NCBI GenBank assembly: GCA_016648135.1 | Contig: JADDOH010005126.1 | Coordinates: 54,454-118,453, forward strand | Length of the DNA: 64,000 bases | Origin: Agrypnia vestita | Taxonomy: Eukaryota; Arthropoda; Insecta; Trichoptera; Phryganeidae | Direction of reading: 5' to 3' | Part shown: positions 11,464-23,269 of the stretch, piece after piece | Layout: each line of letters begins with the position of its first letter | Numbering within the stretch: the stretch's first letter is position 1 | Notes under the pieces: generated by a model | The model's database searches: none | What the model was told of the DNA's origin: nothing | The model's input: only the letters and a program-made list of their open reading frames with translations | Program-made: the position numbers and the translations under genes

Positions 11464-13785
11464 CATTCTTGTACGCAACACGATCTGTAAATTGTCACGT
11501 TAATAATAACATTTAACTCCTGTGTGTCGGTGATGTAACGTAGGTCCACATATCATAGAAAATATGAAATATCTACCTTATTTACGAAAACTTAAACGTC
11601 ATATTTTTTGTAATCATTGAATTGACATTTTCACACTAAAATGACTAAATTAAACTGTTATGAATGTACGGATTTTTTAATTAAAAAATATTTATTCATT
11701 ACTCCCGTATTTTTGGCCAGTGTGTAGAAGAGAGCAGAATATTGCACATCGCAGTTAAATCGAGCAAGAAAGAGCACGATAATACTACACATTTCATGTA
11801 AGACAGAGATTGACCTGGCGACCGCGTCGTTGAAGCCAGTTCGTAATGATACATCAGCGTGAGCGCACGCAAATTCGATACGCCATGATTTTATGATAAT
11901 TTACTAAAATAATGCAAATATGTACGTTTACCTTACATAATTATATAAAGGGACCTTTTAAAAGTCTTATGTGTATTGAATGTATTGTATATATGTATAT
12001 TTTATCACATATTAAAAACAATGCCGATTTTTAATCAGGTAACGCTGTGTTACACCACCGTTCCCGAAGGTATTTTTTATCACAGTCTTTTAAGAGTTAA
12101 CCATGAGTATCATTTACACTCTCTAGTGATCTCTCAATATCTGCCTATGCGGTACTCATCTCATACACACTGCATACAGGACACTCACTGAACACATGCC
12201 ACATGCTGACACAAGAGACTATATATTCTTTTCTGGAGGTAATCCAATTTCTGCCTCTCACATTGTCGAGCAATAAATTTAGACAGGTGATAAAAATCAC
12301 ACATAGAATGACGCATAAATGCCTCAATCTTGCAACAATACATCTCGAAGACTTTGAGCACATTTTTTCCTTCCATTCTTCTTGTTTTATGTTTATACAC
12401 ACCTTTGGATAACAAGGGAGCCCTAACGAATTTGATTTTTACCTTCTTTGAGATGGAACAGTTTGAACAATTTTTGGTCAGTTTTGACATTGGTTAAAAC
12501 TGACCAAAAATTACTTATTTTACATACTTATTTTATTCTTCAGACTTTAAGCTCACATCGGTATTTCATGAGACAGGACAATTTTTTAAAAATATTATTT
12601 AAATTTCTTAAAAAGTTTACGATACCCTGATTAGTAAGTAACTTGATCAAAGTATTATTTTTACAACGTTATTTTGTTGATCTTTAGTAAGTTGCTCGAA
12701 CAGGAAATTATTTCAAAAAGTAATTATTTCATTGTTTCAGTAGATACAATTTTTATGCTTGAATATTCCATTAGTATTCTTCAGAAGGACAAAAATTAAC
12801 TATTATATCTTATATCAACTTTGTTAATCTCTAACGTTTGTTTATTCAGATAAAAACCCTATACGGCTGTGATAATTAGTGGAACTTGTATAATCAATAT
12901 CTATATGTATGAACGTAGAATTTTTTTTTTCGTGGTGGTCACAAATTCGATTTCGGTTTCCGGTTTTTGGAAAGTGAAATGTATTCAAAGTAGTGTGGGA
13001 ATGTCAAGCAAGTAAGTAAGGTGCAATAGGTAAGCCAGAATAAATACTCACGTGGTGTATTTACTGAGTATATTGATGCAATATTACATATTTTGGTTGA
13101 ATGGCTACTTACGAGCGCTACCGTGGCCGAGATAAGAATAAGGAATTCACGGACTTATGATATCTATTTAACCTAAAACGTTATCTATTCAAAAGCATAT
13201 TTTTTTCTCTTGGTGTACGACCTGTGTACGACATACCACCGCTAAAGTAGAACATAATTCATTTTTCCTGTTTAGAAGACAACTTGAGGTTTGTAAACAA
13301 ATACCACTTGTATTACTGAGTATTTTTTATTACATTTGGAAAAAATATTAAAGTTATCTAGTTTATGAGTAGTGTACAAAGGTTGATTTTAATCCTCGAA
13401 GCCTACTCTACGTCATTTTTAGGTGCACTCAAACTTTTTATAGTAATCACAATGTTGCACGTCAATTTTATTTTTGGGCTTAGTATAATCTTTACATTCA
13501 TTTCACAAGAAAAAAACTGAGTGATTCTTAATTTTTGTGCCATTTTACTTTTAATTAATATTAAAATGTTTTTTGGGTTAAATAATAACTAGAAAATAAA
13601 GTAACTTATAATTAACAATAATTAAATGCTTATTTAATTCATTAGTCCAATTTAAATAAATCTATTAAAAAAATAGGAGATATAGCAAAATATACTGAAT
13701 TACACTTATTTTTTCTTGGACGTATTTTTGACGTCTGATTGGAGTTTAAAGCTATTAAAAAAAGATTGGGCTTCTAGGGTAAAAA
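11464..13785. other. AT-rich stretch without genes
   Basis: No gene or element recognised apart from the perfect 17-bp hairpin at 12,469-12,512. The overlapping 60-100-residue frames around 12.1-12.5 kb run on both strands and share no domain. Confidence 0.5.
12469..12512. repeat. Perfect 17-bp inverted repeat
   Basis: AATTTTTGGTCAGTTTT (12,469-12,485) and its exact reverse complement (12,496-12,512) flank a 10-nt loop. No T-rich tail or element boundary explains it. Confidence 0.8.
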
Positions 13786-13789
13786 TATA

Positions 13790-14060
13790 TCTTCTTCTTC
13801 TTCTTCATCAGCCTTCGTCTCTCCACTGCTGGATATAGGCCTTTTCCTTCTCCTTCCATTAGCAAACAACAAGGAAGGATGGAAAGAGAAGGGTTAAAAT
13901 ATGCTAAATTATAATATAATATAATTTAAATGTGCTCAATTCTTCTTCTTCATCATCAGCCTTCGTCTCTCCACTGCTGGATATAAGCCTCTTCCTTCTC
14001 TTTCCATTAGCAAACAAAATTAGCAAACAACAAGAAAGGATGGAAAGAGAAGGGTTAAAT
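13790..14060 (-). mobile_element. Two adjacent LINE 3' tails (AAG/GAA-tail family)
   Basis: A TCTTC repeat followed by CAGCCTTCGTCTCTCCACTG and CTGGATATA occurs at 13,790-13,845 and again at 13,938-13,988. On the minus strand this is the last ~45 nt of a LINE ORF2 plus its AAG-repeat tail. The following ~70 bp (TTCCTTCT...GGATGGAAAGAGAAGGGTTAAA) is also repeated, giving a local duplication of about 145 bp. Confidence 0.7.
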
Positions 14061-14271
14061 TATGTTAATAATAAAAATCAAGACAGTGTAGAGAGCCCTC
14101 CGTGTCCAACTATTACCGAACTATAATAAATATCACTGAAGCCATTTTGCAAAATATCTCAGACGGCACTTTATAGCTCTCATGACTACGGCGCTGTACG
14201 TACTGAACATCTCAATTTCCTAACGTCTTGGCATCATATGTCTTCTGCTCTCAAAGTTGCGATTAACCCTT

Positions 14272-14420
14272 TAACGACCGCCGCGCGAGGGGGAGCACGG
14301 AGGGGGTCCCAGTCATATGTTTCCTAGGCGGCTAGGGGCGGGCGATTATGTGTTCGCTCGTTTGAGCGATGTCGCCACCAAAAAGAACCACCACTCGCCT
14401 GTTGATAAATAACAGCAGAG
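14272..14420. mobile_element. Possible single piggyBac-like terminus
   Basis: TTAACCCTTTAACGACCGCC resembles a piggyBac-type end (TTAA then CCC), followed by a GC-rich 130-bp stretch. The matching inverted end was not found in the window, so this is weak. Confidence 0.25.
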
Positions 14421-15915
14421 GAGACCAGTACCTACTTTTCGTCTTGTTGAGAAGTGCACTGTGCATATTTTAATTAATTTTTTTAGTCCAAGTATCGCAT
14501 TTTTATCGGAGATTGTGAGGGAAAGGGAAGAAATATGTATTTTTTACTACACTTGTTTCTAGTTATTACAGCAAAACTCATACTTGTGGCCTACGTGCAA
14601 ACAAATTAAGCATTCCCAAAAAATTATAATTTAGCAAATAACCCTACTCATGTGCGACGCCTGCTTTCCCATCCATTTTTCAAATGAAATATAAATATAT
14701 TATGATATTATTTTCCACTAAATCAAAATTTAAAAAAATTTAATTGTAGAGCATAAGATGTATAATTTATTTTAGATTGTACCCTAGATTATATCATATT
14801 ATAAGATGGTTATATATATTGTACCACAGATTATTAGATGTAAATAATAGGTTATAATACGTTAATATGTAGGTTACTATGGATAGTATATTCGTAATAG
14901 ATTTAAGAATGTGAAGTGTTAAATACTAGTTAATATACAAGTTGTAACATTAACTAACTTAAGAAATAAAAAAATAAAAATTATATATAGTTTCATCAAT
15001 GTACTATATTATAGCTATTATGTTTCACATTATTTGTATTTTATTAATTAGTGTCAGCCGTTGGTTTTTCGAATAAATATAAATATAAATAAATAAAGTA
15101 TTGGTGCTATCCATAGCATCCCCGAAATACGGGTATAATAACATCTACTACTTGGCTAGAATGGCACATTTGGTTCCTAAGTGCCTTTTTACCGTTTGGG
15201 TGGTGATGTACAGAAACAGGTCATATGGCCGGAGTAATCTTCCTTCTATTATAAAGTTTACCACCCACAATGCAGATTGTTTAAGAATGATGACGCATCA
15301 AATGTAGTAGAGTAATAAGGCCATTCGTAGATGTCTCTAGTATAGTCCTTTCAAATATATACACACTACGTTAAAAAATTTGATAATGTGTGTATGTTCT
15401 TACGGAGGATCTGGTGAATGTTACATTGTGTAAAGTGAGCCTGTAGATCATTAGTCCTGAGCCACTCTAAAATGTCTTACGTACACGTTTCCCATATAAA
15501 TAATAAATGCGAGATCTCCGTCTCTATGAGACATTAATTATTTTTCTAAATTTTAATATTATTTGTGATCTTGATGGGCTCATATGAGCGTTCAATCAGA
15601 CAGAGGCCAGAAATGAAGGGCGCGAATTTACGTCACCACTCCGCTCTTTTTATCACCATTACGTCCTTGGCTTTTCGCTCGACTAGAAGCATTTAATCTT
15701 ATTAATGTAATTTTACTTGTTACCTAAATCAAATCATAAGTACCTTCAATTATTTGACAATTGCTGCTGTTGAAATACATATGTATATATCATGAAAATA
15801 AGATTTAAGATAAGAAAAATATCCAAAAGAATTGGATTGGGTTGGGTTGTCTTTGGAAATCTTTATACTGTCCTTAAAAATAAAGATTTTCTTATTAATT
15901 TATACAGAAAAGTGT
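14421..15915. other. Unassigned AT-rich stretch
   Basis: No gene or repeat boundary recognised. A GC-richer patch with a CRE-like TACGTCAC lies near 15,630. Confidence 0.45.
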
Positions 15916-15919
15916 GCGT

Positions 15920-16260
15920 GTGCTTCCTCCCTTGTGCTTACGAATGTTCTGGAAACTATCACACTTACTGCAAGGACCATAAATAAACTAAGATGTATAC
16001 AACAATCTATGAAGAGCCAAATGCTAGGCATTAGTAGGCGTAATGTCGTGTTTTCAGACAAGGAATAGACAGATGAGTACCCAGAGTTCTGCGGTTCAGC
16101 CCAGTAATAGAAATAGGCCAGCCTCCGAATAGGTGGGCCGATGATACCATCGTGCTTAGTGGGTGGACAAGAAAAGCCTAAAGAAGGGAGGATTGGAAAA
16201 CATGGAGAAATACTTGAGGAAGAAGGAAGAGAAAAATAACAATCTTTAGTGTAACAGGCT
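15920..16260 (+). pseudogene. LINE ORF2 C-terminal remnant
   Basis: The plus strand encodes INKLRCIQQSMKSQMLGISR and then, in other frames, scraps of the usual tail. NKLR...QR.ME..MLGI is characteristic of the region after the reverse transcriptase in several insect LINE families. This family differs from the TAAG-tail copies. It is eroded by stops and shifts. Confidence 0.65.
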
Positions 16261-16428
16261 GTGGGTAATACTCTCTATTTGATTCTACCTTGTGACCAAC
16301 TCAAGTATATTGCCACACATCCATGGGGCATATACGAATACTGAAAAATTCTGTAGATAGGATTGGAATTCTTCCTTAACACTACCATCTTGAATCTAAT
16401 ATTGCAATAACATGATCAACCCTCTAAA

Positions 16429-16947
16429 ATATTGTAACGAGGATAAAAATAATTGCGCACTTCTGTCAAATGTCACAACAATACTATCAAAGATTACAAA
16501 ATGGCCTAGCATAATCTTCGGCTTACGAGAAACATCTTCAAAAGCCTGGAAGCCACGTCTAGGCGTTTCAGCATTAGCATTAGCCAATATAAATACAGTT
16601 TGACAGCGATACCAAAGCGAAGGTAGCCGCGAGTTGTGGGCCAGGGTAGCCAAGCGAGCGGTACTCTGGTAAGTTCTTAGGTAGCGAAATAAACCGAAGC
16701 GAAATAGACGTGTGGAAATTGGGTGGAATGTTCTAGTGAATAGTGAATAAAGTGTTTAAATGATTATAAAATGTATATTTACGAGTGATAAATTACGAAA
16801 CAGTTTAATTTAAATGTAAGCGTTAAGTTTAATAGTGTTAAGTTACCTTGTACGTTTGATTACTTAATTAATCGGTAATTTATAAATTCATTATTGAATT
16901 CCAGCGTTTTCATTAATTCCTTCTGCAGCCACGACACGTGACAATAT
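16429..16947 (+). mobile_element. Solo LTR with ATAT target duplication
   Basis: LTR 16,433-16,943 (511 bp) starts TGTAACGAGG and ends CACGACACGTGACA. ATAT flanks it on both sides (16,429-16,432 and 16,944-16,947). A TATA box (AATATAAATACAG) lies near 16,588. It aligns along its length with the LTR at 47,014-47,653. No internal coding sequence is attached, so it is a solo LTR left by recombination. The 4-bp duplication fits Gypsy/Metaviridae-type integrases. Confidence 0.9.
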
Positions 16948-16949
16948 CT

Positions 16950-17585
16950 ATAAAATAATTTTATTCATAGACTTAAGCGATTCACGAAAAATGAAAGAAT
17001 GAAAAAGAATTGAAACGAATTATCTAATTTGTTACCTTTCTGTTACAGAATATTACACCTTTAACCTTTACTGCTAAACCGGTGTTCCAGAAAAGGTTTA
17101 TTTTGGTCTGAGAACTTTTCATCAACATCATTCTTAAGGTCCCTGGCCCACCGTAAGAGGTTAGCAAAGTTATCTCCAAAAGTTTAATTAAAACCAGCGT
17201 GCCGTATAAGTCGTCCTCTTGGGCTACTGTCATTTTGTGACATTTCGAGGATTATTCGTCCTAGCGATAAATTAACAATTTAACCAGGAGCGGGATGATA
17301 AACTGGGGTTACTTCCCCTTATCTTAAAAAATCAACAGTGGCATGCCCTAGCCATGGGTCTTAAGTTTTGATAATACTAATTATAGCGCCGTAATCACGT
17401 TGTTTACCTAAGACCTGATCCGCCATTTTTCGTCAGCTATTACAGTATTAAAGTAATTAACTAACTTAGTTTATTTTCATATTATTTATTAATGGGAAAC
17501 TAACAGTACATATAAAAATCAGATTACACATGATTATTAAGTAGTATAGAGACCATCCCAAAAGTTTTTACAGAATTAACATGTA
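16950..17585. other. Unassigned stretch
   Basis: A 69-codon minus-strand open frame at 17,024-17,233 (MTVAQEDDLYGTLVLIKLLE) has no recognised domain. Nothing else supported. Confidence 0.35.
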
Positions 17586-17589
17586 ATGT

Positions 17590-17990
17590 ATGAACATATA
17601 GCAACAATGGATGGAACAAACTACTTAATAAACTGAGACAAACAGACAGCTTACCACAGTTCAAAAAACAACTTAAGACGCATTTATTTAGACAATCCTA
17701 TAAAAACCTATCTAACCACAACAACGCTAGCTAATGCTTTCTACTCCTATTGTGCACTCCGCGAAAATACCTAATTCTTTCAGGCACTCCCAACTATTAT
17801 AGTATTCAATTTTAATTCCATTTCTTGCACGCCACCTAGTGAATAAGTAATAGTAAATAGGTTTTTTTCTTTTTTAGCAGTAAGTTGCTTTGTAAGATAA
17901 TATTTTTTCTGTGTAAAGCGCCCTTGAAGTGAGTAATCGCGAAGACGGCGCTATATAAGTTATCCAAATATCATTATTGTTATTAATAAA
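17590..17990 (+). pseudogene. LINE 3' end of the CR1/L2/Rex type
   Basis: The frame GWNKLLNKLRQTDSLPQFKK followed by QLKTHLFRQSY is the terminal W-N-x-L-P...FK..LK.HLF motif of CR1/L2-like ORF2. The 3'UTR ends GTAAAGCGCCCTTGAAG...GGCGCTATATAAGT and a short ATTATT tail, the structural hairpin and tail typical of these clades. Only the last ~400 bp are present (5' truncated). Confidence 0.8.
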
Positions 17991-18837
17991 AAAACAAAAG
18001 GAGTGAATGTTTTAAGTTGCGAACAAACTATTAAAGTCAAAGAATTAAAGGAAAAAGGGGAATAAGGAATGGATAGGAAAGGACAGATCTACTTAGTTAA
18101 AAGGAGAAGAGATAAGAAGAAAAGAAATGCAATAAATATATGTATATATGTAAACATATGTATAGCAACACATCTGCATATACATATAAGGGGTCTGGAT
18201 AAAAGAAAGATACAAAAAAAAAAATTACATGTACGAAGTAAAAACCCTTATGGCTGAGGTGAATATCCAAGAGTTTTAAGTGTCATACCATAAGATTCTA
18301 AAAATTGGTAAAAAAAATTTATTGACGAAGCATTGTTCATTGACAGCGATCTGAAAGCCATATACTAGAGTCAAAATTTGACGCATCGCAAAAATTTGGG
18401 AACGTGTATACCTATAATAGAAAACGACGCGCAAAGCTTTTGCTCCATTGCCTTTGCACGCTGATATGGTAGCTGATCTTTGGAAAAAAAATTGCAAATA
18501 TCAGCTATCATACAAATTATGAACTCGGGATGAGATCAATCATAAGAAACTATAGGAAGTGATGTACAGACATTCGAAATGATTATTATTGGGGATACTT
18601 CGGAAAGTAAATGTTTTGAAATTGGATGACATACATTTTTTTCTGTTTATCATTTTGATTGATAAATATTTAATGTTTTTATATTATTTCACTTAAATTG
18701 AGTGCACGGCCCTGAAAATAACACAAAGGTTCTCTTTTGTATTACAGAGTTCATTCCTACCAAAAAATTTCTTAACCGCGATTCTAAATATAATTTTCTT
18801 ACCCTTACAATCAGAAAACATTACTCCCTTATTTCAG

Positions 18838-18969
18838 GCTTGCGTTAAAATGTTCCCGAATGTTTATGGCGAAGACCCTTTGAGGGAGGCTTTTGGGGTG
18901 AAATTTATTGAAGGATCATCTGACGAATTGTTTCTGAACACGAAATACTTCGGGATGAAACTTCGCTAA
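18838..18969 (+). CDS. Possible terminal exon of an unidentified host gene
   Basis: A good 3' splice site (pyrimidine-rich TTACTCCCTTATTTCAG ending at 18,837) precedes 43 open codons, ACVKMFPNVYGEDPLREAFG through FLNTKYFGMKLR, then TAA at 18,967. The peptide is not low complexity and is not from an element family I recognise. The upstream exon was not located, and intron phase and gene identity are unknown. It could instead be a chance frame or an element fragment. Confidence 0.35.
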   Translation, partial: ACVKMFPNVYGEDPLREAFGVKFIEGSSDELFLNTKYFGMKLR

Positions 18970-19139
18970 CTGCAAACCAATTGTACAAATCCCAAAACAT
19001 TCCCAGATAACGTTTACAGATCTTCGTATTAATTTAAATTCAATTTCGCGAAAATCATGGTATCTTATTCAGCCACGCCTGAAGGGTGAACATCTACTGC
19101 TTTTCAATTAAACGTATAAGTTTTAATTTATTCGGGAAA

Positions 19140-19445
19140 ATCTATACCTGTAAAACTCAATGCCTGTCTGTCTGTCTGCTCTCTATACAAATCTATACCG
19201 TTTACCGATTCGATTCACACTTTGCATACTTATGCTTTAGGATCAAAATTTGGAAACTTATTTTAAGGACTTGGCGGGTAATATATTATGCGACATTTAC
19301 CCCTTCCCTTCCGCTGATATATTTTCGATGCAATCCTGTGCAGTTTGACCAATTGAACTTAAAATTTGTAAACTTATTCTTAAGGACTCAGCGGGTAACA
19401 TATGCGACATTTCCCCCTATTATTTTACCCCTACCCCTCCCCCTG
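19140..19445 (-). repeat. Inverted copy of the 130-bp repeat family
   Basis: About two units matching 4,573-5,490 on the opposite strand: GGCGGGTAATATATTATGCG, TGATATATTTTCGATGCA and CTCAGCGGGTAACATATGCG, preceded by CTGTCTGTCTGTC. This shows the array is part of a dispersed element. Confidence 0.8.
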
Positions 19446-19699
19446 TTATAAGAGACTGAGAAGAGCATGTTGGTTTAGAGAATTTTGGGAATATCAAGGC
19501 TTTAGGACTGCTAATGATATTGTGAGTGAGAATTTCTCAAAATTCGCAAACAATTTTTTAGACAGGACATACATTATGTCATGTCAAAATGCATCATACC
19601 AATATTCTCACTTTTGTCAAACTAAACTTATTGCTTGTGCTACTAAAATGATTATATTACTAATTATCCGGAATGAAAGCGTTCATAATTCGATAATTA

Positions 19700-20152
19700 A
19701 CTATATGAAAAGTAGATTGAATGCAGTGGAGATGATATCCCTCAGAAGTATGTGTGGCAAATCAATTTATGATAGAGTAATGAATGCAGATATAAGGAAT
19801 GAATGTAAAGCTGATCTTAGCATAATCAATAGAATTAAAAAAAAAAATTAAATCAGATGGTTTGGGCATGTTGAGCGAATGAATGAGGAAAGAATGGTAA
19901 GAAAGATATATAATGCAAGCGTTGATGGCGCCAGAAAGAGAAGGCGACCGCGGAAGACGTGGCATGACCAGATTAACCAGATACTGGAAGATGGTCCCGT
20001 TAAAAGCCTCAACAATCGGCGAGCTTGCATGCGAAGATGTATGAATGTGGATGAGGCGAGAGTTGTATGTCAGGACAGAAGAGCGTGGCGCTCTATCCTC
20101 TCTGCCACCCCCACGAGAAAACGGCGTAATGGTAAGTAGGTTAGTAAGTAAG
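19700..20152 (+). pseudogene. LINE ORF2 C-terminus, TAAG-tail family, copy 2
   Basis: MKSRLNAVEMISLRSMCGKS, YDRVMNADIRNECKADLS, then after a frameshift in an A-run near 19,840-19,850 WFGHVERMNEERMVRKIY, GARKRRRPRKTWHDQINQI and CMNVDEARVVCQDRRAW. It ends GGTAAGTAGGTTAGTAAGTA. Same family as 4.0, 26.8 and 55.0 kb. The 260 bp upstream (19,446-19,700) hold an open frame with no recognised domain. Confidence 0.85.
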
Positions 20153-20154
20153 TA

Positions 20155-20775
20155 TATGACGGTCGCAAAGTATGATACGGAAGAACGCGGCCATTCCAGA
20201 TAAACAAGTTTTCTCGGGAAGACGTGCGGTCGCAGAATAAACCTTTCGTTGTATATTGTTGTATTCTACGAGAATAAATCTACGGGAAAGTGTAAATTGA
20301 TGCCAGTGACATATCACCACATACTAATACCACACACACAGAGGAATTAACACCTCACACTAACATGTCTATTTATAAAATTGTCGCTGTCAATTATTTG
20401 GCGGTACATCGCATCCAAGTCTAAAGCCGAAACCCATAAATATTCTTCGGATGTTATAAATATAACATAACATATACATTTTTCCGCTTACCATCCAGTC
20501 TTTAAATTACTTCTCAATATTTCGATATAAATAGTCAAATTCATTGGAATATTTTTCCGCTGAAAGCCTTAAATAAATGTGGAAATACCCAAGACCATTC
20601 TGTAGCCCCGTGAGCGCGGATTACAGCTTGTGTATTTAAAAAGCTAATCCTTATAACTTGAAAAGTGTGGTTTGAAACCAGGCTATTTCATTCTCCCTTA
20701 TTTCATTTTACTTTATACCTTTTTCAAAAAGACTTTTAATGCTGACCTAAGAAAATAAAACCATTTTTTTTTACT
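20155..20775. other. Unassigned stretch
   Basis: No gene or repeat recognised. Confidence 0.45.
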
Positions 20776-20778
20776 TTT

Positions 20779-21110
20779 TACTCCCTTTCTTTTAACTCCT
20801 AGCGTCTGCTTGCTTGCTTGTCTGACGAAAAAACTTTTGATCGATTTTTAACCCTTTTCCCGTAATTAAATTGAGCTGATACTTTGCAAGCAGACTTGTG
20901 GCAACGATAAAAATGATCTTACAAATTTTCGTTTTAAAAAAATTAATAATTATGGAATAATTTAGGATTTTTAGAATTTTTTTTTTTTTTTTCAAATTGG
21001 AATCATTCTTTATGAGTAATTAGCCCGACGCGGATGTAGCCATGAAACCTGATTCAAAGCAAAAGCGAGTATTGTAAAAACTTGGTTTTTAGGTGTTAGT
21101 TTTTTACATA
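20779..21110 (+). repeat. Dispersed repeat (TCCCTTTCTTTTAACTC family), copy 1
   Basis: Starts ACTCCCTTTCTTTTAACTCC, continues GCGTCTGCTTGCTTGC, GACGAAAAAACTTTTGATCG and ATTTTTAACCCTTTTCCCGT, and ends AAAAACTTGGTTTTTAGG plus a T-run. Copies: 42,428-42,765 (+), 45,945-46,445 (+), 59,395-59,660 (-). It appears non-coding. In the 42.4-kb copy a matching AGAAAGGGAGT lies near the 3' end, suggesting short inverted ends. Confidence 0.75.
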
Positions 21111-21310
21111 AATATAATGCGGTATGTATATGGAAATCAACGAATACTTTTTAAACTTTTTTTGTGTGATTGATGTATGATCTATGTGTGGTAATAATTG
21201 ATATACACATGGTGAAACAGAGCTCTTTCACAATACTTTACAGGTGGATTCCTGCCTTGATTATGAGTCAAAATTTTTCAAGCAACATTGTCCTTATAAT
21301 ATCAATAGTT

Positions 21311-22628
21311 GAGCCCTTGCCCGGAATAACGTTGTATCCAACAATACTCTCATTCCGAGAAAAATTGAAAAAACGAAACCAGTTACAATTTATTACATTT
21401 TATATTTTAAATATAACAAACATATAATTCTCAACTAATCTCAATATAAAATAGGGGGAAAAGTCAATTAAATTTGAATATATTGTAAAAAAACATGCTG
21501 AATCAGTGGAAAAACGTTGTATATGAAATTTTCACAAACAACGTTATTCCGCAAAATGGATTTTTTTATTCTGCTTTACTTGATAATGCCTTTTAAAAGC
21601 AGCATGTGCTCATCTAACATGAATTCACAAATGTCATCGAGGTCCTTGAGCTTAACAGTCTTATTGGCAGTAGATTGGAATACATTGAAGTTAGTTCCAG
21701 GCTCCCTAACTGCATGATTTTTTTCCAAACGGTAGCCAATCTTGCCCTCCTTCCACAAATAGTTGGTAGAAAGCTATAGGAGGTCCATGATTCTAATTCT
21801 TTGTGGAAGGTTTGAGCTCTGATTGTGATGAGATCATTAGTAGGTAAAGAGCTTTTACGGAACGATAAGTCTCTCGTACATACTATTACATATCTCCGTC
21901 TGTTTGCTGAATATGGCGTCGGACATTCAATTTCTTAATACACAAGACGAGATGATTACTTTTTTCATTGTAATTCAGTAACTGAATACTGATTAAATAT
22001 TTATCTTGATATTAAAATGGAGAAAACATCCCGGATTTAAACATTTTTGGCACAAACTTGACCCTGCGAAAAAGAATGAGGAATTAAATAATTTTTTTGT
22101 ATCGGTGTTATATTAAGTTACGATATAAAAGCATTTCAAATATCAATATGGATAAATCAATTGAGTAAAATCGGTTAACGTTCGACAAAATAATATTGTC
22201 ACATATGAAATCACAATATCAATCAGAACTGCCAAATCGTATACAACGTTATTCCACAAACATGTTCTGGCGGGTCAATTGCAGGTTTGATAATATTTTT
22301 TCTGGATAAAAACTCCTTTCCTGCATCCTTCAACTTATTGGCTTTGATATCTTTCCAATTTAGAACATTAGATGTTCGTTTTCTCCCTTCATTCATGTGA
22401 ATTAAACCACGCTCCACGATATTGACGCTCGGCGACGCCATTTTGAGAAACACTATACAACGTTATTCCACAAACCAATAACTTTAAAATGCAGCCAGAA
22501 GCCTAAATATTTTTTTCTTGACATATTATTTACCTTAAACGATGCATTATAACATACCTAACATAACTCCATCAATAACTCAAAATTGACATTTGTGTTG
22601 GATAAAACGTTTTTCCGGGCAAGGGCTC
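21311..22628. mobile_element. Unassigned 1,318-bp TIR transposon with AGTT target duplication
   Basis: The termini are exact inverted repeats: GAGCCCTTGCCCGGAA at 21,311 and TTCCGGGCAAGGGCTC at 22,613-22,628. The inverted similarity continues inward (TAACGTTGTATCCAACA against TGTTGGATAAAACG). AGTT flanks both ends (21,307-21,310 and 22,629-22,632). The motif ACAACGTTATTCC, or its complement, recurs near both ends, as subterminal transposase-binding repeats do. Minus-strand frames at 21,576-21,758 and 22,223-22,453 may be transposase pieces. The second contains RKRTSNVLNWKDIKANKLKD AGKEF, a style seen in uncharacterised insect transposon proteins. The superfamily is not assigned. Confidence 0.75.
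22223..22453 (-). pseudogene. Possible N-terminal transposase fragment of the TIR element
   Basis: The frame reads MFLKMASPSVNIVERGLIHM then GRKRTSNVLNWKDIKANKLK, and a Cys-poor remainder. The basic R-K-R-x(5)-N-W-K spacing resembles the start of uncharacterised transposon-encoded proteins in insects. No catalytic region is visible. The assignment rests on its position inside the element. Confidence 0.35.
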
Positions 22629-22729
22629 AGTTATGAAGTTGTTTAACATCAAATTTGCATTTTTTCAATATTTCTGACATATTTTTTGCAAAAGGTTGAA
22701 CTATCATTATAACGTTTGTACATAATAAT

Positions 22730-22922
22730 TATAATACATTTGGATGTTTTAGTAATAGACCGAGATCAGCTAGAAAAAAAATTGATACCTAAATGTAATA
22801 CTAGCACAGCCCAACACCATTTCACCTATCACGGAGTATCATTATTTAATGCTCATCCCAATAAAATGAAGATAGAAAAAAATTATGGAAATTTCAAAAC
22901 TAATTTGAAAATTTTTCTATAA
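22730..22922 (+). pseudogene. LINE ORF2 C-terminal scrap
   Basis: The frame DRDQLEKKLIPKCNTSTAQH, then SLFNAHPNKMKIEKNYGNF and KTNLKIFL, matches the final F-N-x-x-P...FK..LK.FL motif of several LINE clades. It is 5' truncated, lies directly 3' of the foldback remnant, and is followed by a PLE-type motif. Confidence 0.5.
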
Positions 22923-22989
22923 AAATCAATCACAATAACGCAATGAAAAAAAATCTTATCAAAAAAATCAAAATACATTTATATTTATA

Positions 22990-23045
22990 CTTTTTATAAT
23001 CTTCTGATCCTGATGATGGACCCTGCAATGGGATCTGAAACATCG
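22990..23045 (+). ncRNA. Hammerhead-like motif, PLE terminal repeat family
   Basis: CTGATGA, T, GGACCC, TGCAAT, GGGATCT, GAAACATCGGCC. The core CTGATGA...GAAAC is present with the extra T after A9. Stem II is imperfect. A sister copy is at 48,058, where the core is damaged (CTGATAA). Confidence 0.5.
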
Positions 23046-23269
23046 GCCAGAGAGGTCACATATACACGGCAGAATATCCCAAAACTATACACATAAGTTT
23101 CCGAATGGCCGTGAAAACCTCAGGACACTCAGGATACTTTTTATATTTATGCTTTTAAATGTCATTACAATACCTTATTAATTTTTATAACTTAATCTTA
23201 TCAATATCTTACTTACTTAATCTAATGACTTACATTTTTGACTACTTTTCATGTTTATATCTTACTTAT

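Larger units (their letters stand above)
21239..22720 (+). mobile_element. Foldback-family arm interrupted by a TIR element
   Basis: TACAGGTGGATTCCTGCC...GAGTCAAAA...CAATAGTT on the left and ATGAAGTTGTTTAACATCAA...AATATTTCTGACATATTTTTTGC on the right are one continuous foldback arm (compare 40,205-40,320) split by the insertion at 21,311-22,628. Confidence 0.65.

Noticed and set aside
12145..12490. Overlapping 70-101-codon frames on both strands near 12.2-12.5 kb
   Set aside because: No domain, no splice context, and frames on both strands at once; probably chance.
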